A stretch of 64,000 nt of DNA from Halosaccharopolyspora lacisalsi (GTDB taxonomy: Bacteria; Actinomycetota; Actinomycetes; Mycobacteriales; Pseudonocardiaceae), in NCBI RefSeq assembly GCF_014137975.1, contig NZ_JACGWZ010000001.1, positions 310,001-374,000 of the forward strand. The letters are read 5' to 3'. A program made the translations under genes and the position numbers. Positions 42,164 to 51,606 of the stretch are shown piece by piece (position 1 is the first letter of the stretch; each line of letters begins with the position of its first letter). The notes beneath the pieces are model-generated. The model was not told where the DNA came from and made no database searches. It saw only the letters and a program-made list of their open reading frames with translations.

Positions 42164-43021
42164 ATGACGATGACGACTCCGCAGTGGTGGCAGCAGCTGC
42201 GTGCCTGGTGGGAGGAGCGTCACCTGCGCAGGCAGTGGGCGATCCAAGCCCGGAACGGAGACGCCCTGCGCAGGCAGAGCCAGCTCGGTGCCGTGCCGGC
42301 GTGGCACCATCCGGAGCCGAACGACACGCTGCGGCTGGTCAGCGCCGACGACCCGTTGAGCTTCGACGTTCGGGTCCACGTCGGGTGCTACCGGACCAAC
42401 GGCGGCCAGCTCGCCTCGGCGGCGCACCCCATCGCCCGGGAGGGGATACGCCGGCGGGCGGAGTCGATCGCCGCCCGTTACACGCTGGCTCGGCGGGACG
42501 AACTCCGCGATGAGCTCGAAACGGAGTTCTGCCGGCCTCGTGAAGTCCCGGAAACGGGGGTGCAGGCGTGGGCGCACTGCGTCGCCGTCGAGGCCGATCC
42601 GGAACTGGTCGAGGCCGTCGAGCGGCGCGACGAAGCGCGGCGGCGGCAGCTGGTCGCCTCCTGGCAGGGGCAGCAGCGCCGGGTGGAGGAGCAGCGACTG
42701 CGCGAGCTGCTCACCGATCCGACGCGTGCCACGGCGTGGTGGTTCGCCGAGAACCAGGACAAGCCGGAGCGGCTGCTCGAGACGGCCCGGAACTTCCAGC
42801 AGCTCCGTGACGTGCTGGAACCCGCGCCGGGAGACGAGGCCGACAGCGTGGGTCGCGTGGTCGACGACTACGTCACCGACGCGGATCCGGCCCAGCGCGA
42901 CTACCTGGTCCGGCGGCTGAACGCCATCTTCAAGGAGGCCGGGCGTTCCGACCTGGCCGACCGCGTGTACGCCCTGCCCTCCGAGGACATGGCGGGTCGG
43001 GGTGCGGACGCTCCGGGGTGA
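42164..43021 (+). CDS. Trp-rich, SPFH/band-7-like protein of the cyclase cassette
   Basis: 285 aa; ATG 42164 with GGAAGGGGA upstream (GTG 42161 and ATG 42170 alternatives). The N-terminus has five Trp in residues 8-25 (QWWQQLRAWWEERHLRRQW), an amphipathic helix that could insert at a membrane surface. Residues 62-150 (DDPLSFDVRVHVGCYRTNGG then a helical stretch) resemble actinobacterial SPFH/band-7-like domains. A charged helix at 145-182 may be a coiled coil. There is no transmembrane segment. The 34-bp gap from the previous gene suggests one operon. It is a candidate membrane-associated effector; this is inferred. Confidence 0.55.
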   Translation: MTMTTPQWWQQLRAWWEERHLRRQWAIQARNGDALRRQSQLGAVPAWHHPEPNDTLRLVSADDPLSFDVRVHVGCYRTNGGQLASAAHPIAREGIRRRAESIAARYTLARRDELRDELETEFCRPREVPETGVQAWAHCVAVEADPELVEAVERRDEARRRQLVASWQGQQRRVEEQRLRELLTDPTRATAWWFAENQDKPERLLETARNFQQLRDVLEPAPGDEADSVGRVVDDYVTDADPAQRDYLVRRLNAIFKEAGRSDLADRVYALPSEDMAGRGADAPG

Positions 43022-43144
43022 CCGACCGCTGGGACGGTGGCGTCTCGGCTCGTGAGCCGTCACCGTTCTCGGCTCACCTGCCGACACGCCGAGATTGCGC
43101 TAGGTGTTCAACGACACATCAGGGGTCGCACGTAGGCTGGTGCC

Positions 43145-44455
43145 ATGGTCGAACCGCAACTGCATCGCGTCACCCTGCCCAACGGGTTGCGCGTGGTGCT
43201 CGCTCCGAACGCCCCCGGCGGTCCGCCGGTGGTCGGGCTCAGCGTGCACTACGACGTGGGCTTTCGTTCCGAGCCCGAAGGCCGTACCGGATTCGCGCAC
43301 CTGTTCGAACATCTGATGTTCCAGGGCAGCGAGAGCCTGGAGAAACTGGCTCACTTCCGGCACGTGCAGGGTTCCGGCGGCATCTTCAACGGTTCGACGC
43401 ACCAGGACTACACCGACTACTTCCAGGTGTTGCCCTCCAACGCGCTGGAGCGGGGGCTGTTCCTGGAGGCCGACCGGATGCGTGCGCCGAAGCTGACCGA
43501 GGAGAACCTGCGCAACCAGGTGGACGTGGTCAAGGAGGAGATCCGGCTCAACGTCCTCAACCGCCCCTACGGCGGGTTCCCCTGGATCCTGCTGCCGCCG
43601 GTGCTGTACTCGACCTTCGCCAACGCCCACAACGGCTACGGCGACTTCACCGACCTGGAACGGGCCACCGTCGACGACTGCGCCGCGTTCTTCGACACCT
43701 TCTACGCGCCCGGCAACGCCGTGCTCACGCTGACCGGTGACTTCGACGTCGACCAGGCCACCGAGCTGGTGCACAAGCACTTCGGCGACGTGCCGGGGCG
43801 TTCGGTCACCGAGCGCCCGTCGTTCGGCGAACCGTTCCCCGCCCAGCAGCTGCACGACCACCACCCCGATCCGCACGCGCCGTTGCCCGCCGTGGCTCTC
43901 GGCTACCGGCTGCCCGATCCGGTGCACGAACTCGACGGTTACCTGGCCAACGTCGTGCTGGCCTCCGTGCTCTCCGACGGCGACTCCTCCCGGCTGCAAC
44001 AGCGGATGGTCCACCGCGACTCCCTGGTCGTGGACATCCAGGCCGGATGCGGACTCATGGGCGCCCCGCTGGACGCCCGGGACCCCGACACGTTCACGGT
44101 CACCGCGATCCACACTCCCGAGGCCGGTTCCGAGCGCGTGATCGGTGCCGTCGACGAGGAGCTGGACCGGTTGGCCTCCGAGGGCCCGGACGCCGACGAG
44201 CTCGCGCGGGTGACCGCGCGCTGGTCGGCCGGACTGCACCGCGAGCACGACCGGCTGGTCTCCCGCACCCTCGATCTGGGCAGCGCGGAGCTGATCCACG
44301 GCCGCGCGGAGTTGATCTCCGAGCTGCCCGGGCGCGTCGACGGGATCACCACACAGGACGTGGCCGCGGCCGCCAAGGCACTGCGCCCGGACGCCAGGGC
44401 CGTGCTGGAGCTCGAACCCGCAAGCGAGACGAACACCGCCGGAGGTACGGCATGA
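43145..44455 (+). CDS. M16 family zinc peptidase, catalytic subunit
   Basis: 436 aa. The inverted zinc motif HLFEH (HxxEH) near residue 57 and the downstream Glu in DVVKEEIRLN complete the M16 active site. Product architecture matches the N-terminal catalytic half of heterodimeric bacterial M16B proteases (pitrilysin/MPP type). Its stop overlaps the start of the second M16 gene by 4 bp (ATGA). The peptide substrate is unknown; it has no signal peptide and is probably cytoplasmic. Confidence 0.93.
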   Translation: MVEPQLHRVTLPNGLRVVLAPNAPGGPPVVGLSVHYDVGFRSEPEGRTGFAHLFEHLMFQGSESLEKLAHFRHVQGSGGIFNGSTHQDYTDYFQVLPSNALERGLFLEADRMRAPKLTEENLRNQVDVVKEEIRLNVLNRPYGGFPWILLPPVLYSTFANAHNGYGDFTDLERATVDDCAAFFDTFYAPGNAVLTLTGDFDVDQATELVHKHFGDVPGRSVTERPSFGEPFPAQQLHDHHPDPHAPLPAVALGYRLPDPVHELDGYLANVVLASVLSDGDSSRLQQRMVHRDSLVVDIQAGCGLMGAPLDARDPDTFTVTAIHTPEAGSERVIGAVDEELDRLASEGPDADELARVTARWSAGLHREHDRLVSRTLDLGSAELIHGRAELISELPGRVDGITTQDVAAAAKALRPDARAVLELEPASETNTAGGTA

Positions 44456-45819
44456 CCCGGGCAACTCACCGCAGCGCCGAGGAGATCGGTCGCACCGAGT
44501 TCGGGCCTCGCCCGCTGCCTCCACTGGACACCCCGCGCAGCGGGCAGTCGCCGGAGACGGTGGACACCGTGCTCGCCAACGGGCTGCGCGTCGTCGCCGC
44601 CCGCCACGGCGCGGTGCCGATGGTGGAGATGCGACTGCGCATCCCCTTCGCCGGCCAGGACACGCTGCATCCGGCCAAGGCCGAGGTGCTGGCCGAGACC
44701 CTGCTCACCGGCACCGAGAGCAGGGACCGCGTGCGCGTCGACACCGATCTGGCCGCGGTCGGTGGCGAGCTGCACGCCGTGGTGGACCCCGAGCGGCTCA
44801 GCATCTCCGGCGAATCGCTGGCGAGCGGTACGGACACCCTGCTCGACGTGCTGGCCGACGCCCTGACCGGTGCGGTCTACCGTGACGACGAGGTCGCCGG
44901 TGAACGTGACCGGCTGGTCGAGCGGATCGCGGTCGCGCGGTCGCAGCCACGCACCATCGCCCGCGAGGAGCTGCAGCGCCACCGCTACGGTGACCACCCC
45001 TTCGTGCGGGAGGTCCCGGAAGCCGCCGATGTCGCCAGGGTCACCGCCGAGGACGTGCGCGAGCTGCACCGCCGGTCCGTGTTGCCCCGCGGTGCGACGC
45101 TGGTGCTCGTCGGCGACATCGACCCGGAGCGGGCCGTGGCCGACGTCGCCCGCGCGCTGTCCGGCTGGTACTCGGACGAGTCCGCGCGGGAGCTGCCCGA
45201 ACTCCCGGCCGTGCGGGGAGGGGACCTGCGGCTGGTGCACCGCGAGGGTGCGGTGCAGTCCCAACTGCGGCTGTCGTCCCAGGGGCTGCCCCGGACCGAT
45301 TCGCGGTACCCGGCGCTGCAGATCGCCAACCTCGCCTTCGGCGGCTACTTCTCCTCGCGGCTGGTGGAAAACATCCGCGAGGACAAGGGCTACACCTACG
45401 GTGCGCACTCCACGTTCGAGTTCACCTCGTCGGGGGGCACCATCATGGTCGACGCCGACACCGCCAGCGAGGTCACGGCGGCGGCTTTGCTGGAGACCCG
45501 CTACGAGCTCGGCAAACTCGTCGCGGTCCCACCGACCGACTCCGAGGTGGAGTCCGCGCGCCAGTACGCGATCGGCAGCCTGCTCACCTCGGTCTCCTCG
45601 CAGTCCGGGTTGGCCTCCATGCTCTCCGCGCTCGCGGCCCTGGGGCTGGGGCAGGAGTGGCTCAGCGCCCATCCCGATCGGCTTCGTGCGGTGACCCGCG
45701 AGGAGGTCGTCGAGGCGACGCGTTATTACGCGCCGACGGCGTTCACCGGAGTGATCGTCGGCGATGCCGACAAGATCGGCGAACCGCTGCGTTCGCTCGG
45801 CGGGGTGGCGCTGCCGTGA
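44452..45819 (+). CDS. M16 family peptidase, non-catalytic partner
   Basis: 455 aa from ATG 44452. It has the M16 fold (VDTVLANGLRVVAARHGAVPMVEMRLRI and a C-terminal EDKGYTYGAHSTFEF), but the HxxEH motif is absent; the equivalent stretch reads AKAEVLAETLL. The R/Y substrate-binding region (RLVENIREDKGYTYG) is kept. It therefore pairs with the catalytic subunit to form the closed chamber, as in other two-gene M16 systems. The stop overlaps the nudC start by 4 bp, so all three genes are coupled. Confidence 0.92.
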   Translation: MTRATHRSAEEIGRTEFGPRPLPPLDTPRSGQSPETVDTVLANGLRVVAARHGAVPMVEMRLRIPFAGQDTLHPAKAEVLAETLLTGTESRDRVRVDTDLAAVGGELHAVVDPERLSISGESLASGTDTLLDVLADALTGAVYRDDEVAGERDRLVERIAVARSQPRTIAREELQRHRYGDHPFVREVPEAADVARVTAEDVRELHRRSVLPRGATLVLVGDIDPERAVADVARALSGWYSDESARELPELPAVRGGDLRLVHREGAVQSQLRLSSQGLPRTDSRYPALQIANLAFGGYFSSRLVENIREDKGYTYGAHSTFEFTSSGGTIMVDADTASEVTAAALLETRYELGKLVAVPPTDSEVESARQYAIGSLLTSVSSQSGLASMLSALAALGLGQEWLSAHPDRLRAVTREEVVEATRYYAPTAFTGVIVGDADKIGEPLRSLGGVALP

Positions 45820-46742
45820 CGACGTGTTCCGGACAGCACGCCGTGGTCGGGTTCCAATTGGACAGCACTCCGCTGCTCTCCCGGCCCACGGCGGACCTCG
45901 CGGAGCCGCGGTGGGACACCCTGGACCAGACGGCGCTGTGGGGCAACGGACTGGTCGTGCGGGTCGATGCCCGCGGTCGCACCCCGCTCATCGCGGACGA
46001 CCGGCTGGTGTGCGTCCCCGCGAAGGAGTACGGCTCGCAGCCGGTGGCCGGGGCCGTGCTCCTCGCTGTCCGGGGTGAGACGAGCTACTGGGCGTTGCGC
46101 ACCGAGCCGGACGAGGAACAGGACACCTGGCGGGATCTGCGCTCCGCGGGCGGATTGCTCGACGACACCGACGCGAGTCTGCTGACCACCGCCGTCGGGT
46201 TGCTCGGCTGGCACGACAAGGCGCGCTACTGCGCGGTGTGCGGGGCGACGACCAGGCGTGTGCAGGCGGGCCGGGCGCGCCGGTGCACCGGATGTGACCG
46301 GGAGGAGTACCCGCGCACGGACCCGTCGATGATCTGCCTGGTTCACGACGGCGGCGACCTGGTGCTGCTGGCGCGTCAGACCAAGTGGCCTCCCGAGCGC
46401 TATTCCGTGCTGGCCGGGTTCGTCGAGGTAGGGGAGTCGCTGGAGGGGTGCGTGCGGCGTGAGGTGGCCGAGGAGGTCGGTCTCGCCGTGAGCGACGTGC
46501 GCTACCTGGGCAGCCAGCCGTGGCCGTTCCCGCGCTCGCTGATGCTCGGCTTCGCCGCGATCGCCGATCCCGCGGTAGAGCTGCGCCTGGCCGAGGACGA
46601 GATCGCCGAGGCCCGGTGGATGCACCGGGACCACATTCGGGAGGCGCTGGAGGCCGACGGGCCGGTGCGGGGGCTACGACTCCCGCCGGGAGTCTCCATC
46701 GCCTACCGGATGCTCCGCGGCTGGGCCTACTGGAACGACTGA
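45816..46742 (+). CDS. nudC: NADH pyrophosphatase / NAD-decapping Nudix hydrolase NudC
   Basis: 308 aa from a GTG overlapping the M16 stop. A zinc ribbon (CAVCG and CTGCD) precedes the Nudix box GFVEVGESLEGCVRREVAEE, which is followed by the NudC signature SQPWPFPRSLM. It hydrolyses NAD(H) to NMN and AMP and removes NAD caps from RNA. It belongs to the conserved block (Rv3199c as I recall). A hairpin terminator starts seven bases after the stop. Confidence 0.95.
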   Translation: MTTCSGQHAVVGFQLDSTPLLSRPTADLAEPRWDTLDQTALWGNGLVVRVDARGRTPLIADDRLVCVPAKEYGSQPVAGAVLLAVRGETSYWALRTEPDEEQDTWRDLRSAGGLLDDTDASLLTTAVGLLGWHDKARYCAVCGATTRRVQAGRARRCTGCDREEYPRTDPSMICLVHDGGDLVLLARQTKWPPERYSVLAGFVEVGESLEGCVRREVAEEVGLAVSDVRYLGSQPWPFPRSLMLGFAAIADPAVELRLAEDEIAEARWMHRDHIREALEADGPVRGLRLPPGVSIAYRMLRGWAYWND

Positions 46743-46748
46743 GCACCG

Positions 46749-46776
46749 GGGGGCGATTTCCACGAAAATTGCCCCC
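46749..46776. terminator. nudC terminator hairpin
   Basis: An 11-bp stem (GGGGGCGATTT with AAATTGCCCCC, one G-U pair) and a 6-base loop, between nudC and the convergent frameshifted gene. T and A tracts serve both directions. Confidence 0.85.
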
Positions 46777-46778
46777 GC

Positions 46779-47149
46779 TCAGGCGGCGGATTCGGGCACC
46801 CGCGGGGTGACGTCGGTGTCGTCGAGGTGCGCCACCATGCGCACGCTGCCGCCCAGCACCTCCACGTGGGCGCGGACACTGGCCACGGTCAGCGTGTCGA
46901 TGTCGCCACGCTCGATCGCGCCGACCCGTGGCTGTCCGATGCCATGGCCTTCGCCTGCTCGACCTGCGTGATCCCGGCCTGCTTGCGCAGCTCGCCCAGC
47001 CGGTCCCCGGTGACGTAAGCCCCCGTGACCCGCCGCGCCTCGTCCTGTCGTTCGGGGGTAATGGCCAGCTCTTCGCGAACCTGTTCCCAGAGGACAGCGG
47101 CCAGCTGTGCTGCGTGCTCTGCCATGAGCACAAACCAGCGCGTACTCAC
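46779..47149 (-). pseudogene. XRE-family antitoxin-like gene with a single-base frameshift
   Basis: Frame 1 from ATG 47149 gives about 70 residues ending in a helix-turn-helix start (GDRLGELRKQAGITQVEQAKAM), then drifts into nonsense (ASDSHGSARSS). Adding one base at about 46941-46944 restores the rest: GIGQPRVGAIERGDIDTL, then HVEVLGGSVRMVAHLDD, ending at a stop at 46779-46781. The restored protein would be about 123 aa and resembles HigA-type antitoxins. The missing G makes ATGGGCATC read ATGGCATC. Either the gene is recently broken or the base call is wrong. No toxin gene is adjacent. Confidence 0.8.
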
Positions 47150-47195
47150 GTTATCCCCTGGCCGCGTCCAGGATCACCACTCGAAAGTGAGTGCA

Positions 47196-48464
47196 TCACC
47201 CGGTCGTGAGGCGGGGGCCGGGGGTGAACCGGACGGGCAGGTGCTTGATGCCGTGGATGAAGTTCGAGACCAGGCGTTGGACGGGTCCGGTGGTTCGCAG
47301 GTCGGTCATGCGCCACAGGGCTTCGGAGTGGAACGCGCGCAGTTGCAGTCGGGCGAAGTGGGCACCGAGGCAGACGTGCGGACCGTTGCCGAAGGCGACG
47401 TGCTCGTTGGGCCGGCGGCGGATGTCGAAGCGCCGGGGCTCGGCGAACCGGTCCTCGTCGAAGTGCGCCGAGCAGTGGAACACCACCACCTTGTCGCCCG
47501 CACCGATGGGCTGCCCCGCGAGCTCGGTGTCGACGGCCGCCGTGCGCCGGAAGGTGAGCACCGGAGGGTGGTAGCGCAGGGTTTCCTCGATCGCGGTGTC
47601 CAACAGCTCGGGTTCACGCAGCAGCAGTCGGTGCTGCTCGGGGTGCTCGGCGAAGGCCAGCATCCCGCCGGGCAGGGCGCTGCGAACCGTGTCGTTGCCC
47701 GCCACCGACAGCAGGAAGAAGAACATCTCCAGCTCGGCCTCGGTCAGCTTCCTGCCGTCGACTTCGGCAGTGGCCAGCGCGGTCATCACGTCGTCGTCCG
47801 GAACGCGCCGCTTGTACTCGGCGAGTTGGCGCGCGTACCCGAACATGTCCGCCAGCATCGCCGGTGACCGGGGGTTGACCGGTTCGCCGTCGGAGTCGAG
47901 TTCGGTGGCGGAGTGCTCCGGGTCCTGGTACCCGATCACCCTGTTGGTCCACTCCAGCAGCATGCTCCGGTCCGACTCGGGAACACCGAGCAGATCGGCG
48001 AGGTTGAGCAGCGGGAAGTCGTCGGTGACCTCCGTGGGCAGGTCGCACTCGCCGCGTTCGATCACCGCGTCGACCAGTCGTCGCGCCCGCGTGGCCACGT
48101 TGGAACGGAAGCGCTCGATGCGGCGTGGGGTGAAGGCGCGGCTGACGATCCGTCGCAGCTTGCCGTGCTCGGGCGGATCGAGGTTGAGCATCATTCTGCG
48201 GATGAACGGCAGGTCCGCCGGATCGGGATCGCGAATCTGGGTGGCTCCGACCCACGACGAGAACTCGGCGTGCGACTTCAGCACCCGCACGACGTCGTCA
48301 TAGCGGGTCACCGCCCAGAATCCGGTCCCGGCGGGCCAGACACCGACGGCGGGCTCTTCCTGCCAACTCACCGGATCGTGCTCGCGCAGCCGACGGAAGC
48401 CCTCGTGGGGGATGCCCCGCGCGTAGTGCCTCGGGTCGAAGACGTCGATCAGTGCCTCGGTCAT
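47196..48464 (-). CDS. Cytochrome P450
   Basis: 422 aa from ATG 48464. The haem-binding motif FGNGPHVCLGAHFAR, the K-helix EETLRYHPP (ExxR) and the I-helix VAGNDTVR are all intact. It resembles the CYP124/CYP125/CYP142-type cholesterol or fatty-acid P450s of actinobacteria. No ferredoxin or reductase lies nearby. The start overlaps the upstream hydrolase stop by 4 bp, so the two form an operon; the hydrolase may act on the same substrate. The substrate cannot be told from sequence. Confidence 0.93.
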   Translation of the reverse strand: MTEALIDVFDPRHYARGIPHEGFRRLREHDPVSWQEEPAVGVWPAGTGFWAVTRYDDVVRVLKSHAEFSSWVGATQIRDPDPADLPFIRRMMLNLDPPEHGKLRRIVSRAFTPRRIERFRSNVATRARRLVDAVIERGECDLPTEVTDDFPLLNLADLLGVPESDRSMLLEWTNRVIGYQDPEHSATELDSDGEPVNPRSPAMLADMFGYARQLAEYKRRVPDDDVMTALATAEVDGRKLTEAELEMFFFLLSVAGNDTVRSALPGGMLAFAEHPEQHRLLLREPELLDTAIEETLRYHPPVLTFRRTAAVDTELAGQPIGAGDKVVVFHCSAHFDEDRFAEPRRFDIRRRPNEHVAFGNGPHVCLGAHFARLQLRAFHSEALWRMTDLRTTGPVQRLVSNFIHGIKHLPVRFTPGPRLTTG

Positions 48465-49216
48465 CGTGCGAGGAACGCCTCCATGCTCGATACCAGGGAA
48501 AGGGGGACCTCGTCGGGCGCGTAGTGCCCGGCGTCGGCGAAGACCTCCAGCTCGGCGTTGGGGTACCACCGCAGCCAGGTGTCGGTCATGACCTCGGGCG
48601 ACAGCGCCGGATCGTGGGCTCCCGCCAGCGCCAGCACCGGCGTGGTGTTGCCCTCGATCCGCTCGTGGATGTCCGTTCGCGACCAGGAGTCGAGGAAGCG
48701 ACGGAAGGCGACCTTGTCGGTGCGGCGCAGCGAGCGGTCCACCATCATGTCCAGCCAGACGGCGGGTAGTCGGTTCCCGGTGGTGAGGTCGATGATCGCC
48801 CTGCGCTGGTCGGGGGACTCGTCCGCGCCCTCGAACAGGTGCCGGCTCCGTTCGTCGAACGGCACCCCCGACGCGGGTACCGGAGAGATGCCGACGACGG
48901 CCTCCACGCGCTCGTCCGCGCTGACCAACACGTGCTGGGCCACCATGCCGCCCATCGAGTGGCCGACGAGGGAGAAACGATCCCAGCCGAGCTCCTCCGC
49001 GGTGTCGAGGACGTCGGCCGCTGCCTCGGCGACCGAGTGCTCGCCCTCCTGCTTCAGGGCTTCGCCGTAGCCGCGCTGATCGACCAGCGCGTAGCTGAAC
49101 GACCCGGTGTCCAGATACGGGCGGATCGGGCCGAAACTCGTGCGGTCGCCGAGCCAGCCGTGCAGGACCAGGACCCTGCGTTCTCCCGAACCGATCAGGT
49201 CGTGGGGCAGGATCAT
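48461..49216 (-). CDS. Alpha/beta-fold hydrolase
   Basis: 251 aa from ATG 49216, which has GGGAG upstream (an in-frame GTG at 49267 is possible). HGWLGDRTSF, GHSMGGMVAQ, AGAHDPALSP and DAGHYAPDE supply the oxyanion loop, nucleophile Ser, acid and His. There is no signal peptide. It is coupled to the P450 gene by a 4-bp overlap and is divergent from uvrD2 over 139 bp. Confidence 0.87.
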   Translation of the reverse strand: MILPHDLIGSGERRVLVLHGWLGDRTSFGPIRPYLDTGSFSYALVDQRGYGEALKQEGEHSVAEAAADVLDTAEELGWDRFSLVGHSMGGMVAQHVLVSADERVEAVVGISPVPASGVPFDERSRHLFEGADESPDQRRAIIDLTTGNRLPAVWLDMMVDRSLRRTDKVAFRRFLDSWSRTDIHERIEGNTTPVLALAGAHDPALSPEVMTDTWLRWYPNAELEVFADAGHYAPDEVPLSLVSSMEAFLAR

Positions 49217-49355
49217 CGAGGCTCCCGGGAAGCAGGTGTCGGAGCACTCCACTGTGTTCGCGGCCACATCCTCGAGTCAAGGATCCCCGCCGACACGCGG
49301 ATCCGTGTGCAGGGTGTGCGGCTGAGTGCGGGTGGTCCTCTGCGAGGATGCGGGC

Positions 49356-51437
49356 ATGGCCGAACTACCGCGACTGCTGGAAGGACTGGATCCCGAGCAG
49401 CGCGAGGCGGTCACGGCCCCGCGCGGCCCGGTGTGCGTGCTGGCGGGTGCGGGCACCGGAAAGACCCGCACGATCACCCACCGCATCGCCCACCTCGTGG
49501 AGCGCGGGTTGGTCGTTCCCCAACAGGTGTTGGCGGTGACGTTCACCGCCCGAGCGGCCGGGGAGATGCGCACGCGGCTGCGCGCGTTGGGGGCCGGCGG
49601 GGTGCAGGCGCAGACCTTCCACGCCGCGGCGTTCCGCCAACTGCGCTACTTCTGGCCGCGCGTGCTCGACGGCTCCGTGTGGCCGCTGACGGACAACAAG
49701 TTCCGGCTGGTCATGCAGGCCGCGCATCGACTCGGCATGTCCACGGAGAAGGAATCCGTGCGCGACGTGATCGCCGAGATCGAGTGGGCGAAGGCCTCGC
49801 TGGTCGGTCCGGAGCAGTACTCGAAGGTCACGACGCAACTGGGGCGTCCCACACCGGTGGTCGCCGACCAGCTCTCCAAGGCCTTCGAGGTCTACGAGCA
49901 GCTCAAGAACGAGGCACGCGTCCTCGACTTCGACGATCTGCTGCTGCACACGGCCGCGATCCTGGAGGATCACCCCGAGGTCAGCGAGGAGTTCCGGTCC
50001 CGTTACCGCTCCTTCGTCGTCGACGAGTACCAGGACGTCAACCCGCTGCAACAGCGCGTCCTCGACGCGTGGTTGGGCGGCAGGGACGACCTCACGGTGG
50101 TCGGTGACGCGAACCAGACCATCTACTCCTTCGCCGGTGCCGCGCCGAAGTGGCTGATCGGGTTCCCGCGCCGCTTCCCGGAGGCCACCGTGGTGCGCCT
50201 GGAACGCGACTACCGTTCCACACCGCAGGTCGTGTCGCTGGCCAACGAGGTCATCGACGCCGCGCAGGGACGGCCGGCCGGTACCCGGTTGCGCCTGGTG
50301 GGACAACGCGCGGACGGACCGAAGCCGGACTTCGCCGAGTACGACGACGAGCCCGCCGAGGCCGAAGCCGTCGCGCACCGGATCGCGGCGCTGGCCCAGC
50401 AGGGCGTGGCGCTGTCCGAGATCGCCGTGCTGTTTCGGGTCAACGCGCAGTCGGAGGTCTACGAAAAGGCGTTGTCGGACGCCGACATCCCGTACCAGGT
50501 ACGCGGGGGCGAGCGGTTCTTCGCGCGCAACGAGGTGCGGCAGGCGATGGTGTCGCTGCGCGGCGCCGCGGCGCGTGACGACCTGTCGGGTGAGGACCTG
50601 CCCGCGAACGTGCGCGCGGTGCTGTCCGAGCTCGGTCTCACGACGCGGCCTCCGGAAGGCGGAGCCGCGCGGGAACGGTGGCAGTCGCTGAGCGCGCTGG
50701 TCGAGCTGGCCGAGGAACTGGCCGCGACGGTGCCGGAAGCCGGGCTCGCGCGGTACGTGGCCGAGCTGGACATGCGGGCGGAGGCACAGCATCCGCCGAC
50801 GGTGGAGGGCGTGACGCTGGCTTCGCTGCACTCGGCCAAGGGGCTGGAGTGGGACGCGGTGTTCCTGGTCGGGGTCGTCGACGGCACGTTGCCGATCCAG
50901 CACGCGGACGGCAACGACGCGGCGGTCGAGGAGGAGCGCCGGCTGCTCTACGTGGGCGTGACGCGTGCGCGGGAACACCTGACGCTGTCCTGGGCGCTGT
51001 CCAGGTCCGCGGGTGGCCGCCGCCACCGCAAGCGCAGCCGATTCGTCCACTCGCTGGTGCCCGAAGGACATCCGGCCGCACTGCCCGCCCAGACCGCACG
51101 ACGCTCGGGTTCCTCCGGCAAGTCCAAGGCCGACAAACCGACCTGTCGACTGTGCGGCAACCGGCTGGTCAACACCAAGGACATCAAGCTGGGGCGGTGC
51201 GCGGAGTGCCCTTCCGACGCCGACCAGGAACTGTTGGCCAAGCTACGCGCCTGGCGCAGCCAGCGGGCGCGTGAGCTCCAGGTGCCGGCCTACGTGGTGT
51301 TCACCGACGCGACCCTGCTGGCGATCGCGGAGCAACGCCCGGGTGACTCGGCCGCGCTGACGGCGATCCCGGGCGTCGGAGCCACCAAGCTGGAGCGTTT
51401 CGGTGCCGAGGTGTTCGAGCTGGTCAGCGGCGAGTAG
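49356..51437 (+). CDS. uvrD2: ATP-dependent DNA helicase UvrD2
   Basis: 693 aa from ATG 49356. The superfamily 1 motor has Walker A GAGTGKT (31-37), motif [21 protein letters not shown] and motif V/VI ([24 protein letters not shown]). The C-terminus carries the UvrD2 hallmarks, a tetracysteine zinc module (CRLCGN then CAEC) and an HRDC domain ending ELVSGE. It unwinds DNA in repair and is essential in mycobacteria. It belongs to the conserved block (Rv3198c as I recall), followed by whiB7. Confidence 0.95.
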   Translation: MAELPRLLEGLDPEQREAVTAPRGPVCVLAGAGTGKTRTITHRIAHLVERGLVVPQQVLAVTFTARAAGEMRTRLRALGAGGVQAQTFHAAAFRQLRYFWPRVLDGSVWPLTDNKFRLVMQAAHRLGMSTEKESVRDVIAEIEWAKASLVGPEQYSKVTTQLGRPTPVVADQLSKAFEVYEQLKNEARVLDFDDLLLHTAAILEDHPEVSEEFRSRYRSFVVDEYQDVNPLQQRVLDAWLGGRDDLTVVGDANQTIYSFAGAAPKWLIGFPRRFPEATVVRLERDYRSTPQVVSLANEVIDAAQGRPAGTRLRLVGQRADGPKPDFAEYDDEPAEAEAVAHRIAALAQQGVALSEIAVLFRVNAQSEVYEKALSDADIPYQVRGGERFFARNEVRQAMVSLRGAAARDDLSGEDLPANVRAVLSELGLTTRPPEGGAARERWQSLSALVELAEELAATVPEAGLARYVAELDMRAEAQHPPTVEGVTLASLHSAKGLEWDAVFLVGVVDGTLPIQHADGNDAAVEEERRLLYVGVTRAREHLTLSWALSRSAGGRRHRKRSRFVHSLVPEGHPAALPAQTARRSGSSGKSKADKPTCRLCGNRLVNTKDIKLGRCAECPSDADQELLAKLRAWRSQRARELQVPAYVVFTDATLLAIAEQRPGDSAALTAIPGVGATKLERFGAEVFELVSGE

Positions 51438-51488
51438 GCCGCTGCGCTGCGGGAGCAAGATTTTTACCTCCATTCGGGGGTCGTGGTG

Positions 51489-51527
51489 AAAAATCGGTTG
51501 CGGCGGACATCGCCGCGGCCATAATCT
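51489..51527 (+). promoter_or_regulatory. WhiB7-type autoregulated promoter
   Basis: -35 TTGCGG (51498-51503), an 18-bp spacer, then -10 TAATCT (51522-51527). An AT tract AAAAAT (51489-51494) sits exactly three bases upstream of the -35. That AT-hook site at this spacing is the known signature of promoters activated by WhiB7 with SigA. It starts an RNA leader of about 380 nt before whiB7. Confidence 0.85.
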
Positions 51528-51606
51528 ACGAGTGCCAGGCCGAGAAGCCCCGTGCCGGATCACTGTCATCCCGGTGCGGAACTCAGTGGAAGGAGGTGAC
51601 CCCGAG

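Noticed and set aside
47196-49216. Natural-product biosynthetic cluster
   Set aside because: Only a P450 and a hydrolase; no synthase, carrier protein or other pathway gene is near.
48465-49280. P450 reading frame extended upstream to a 694-aa protein
   Set aside because: The extra part is a shadow of the hydrolase gene, which has a full catalytic triad in another frame.
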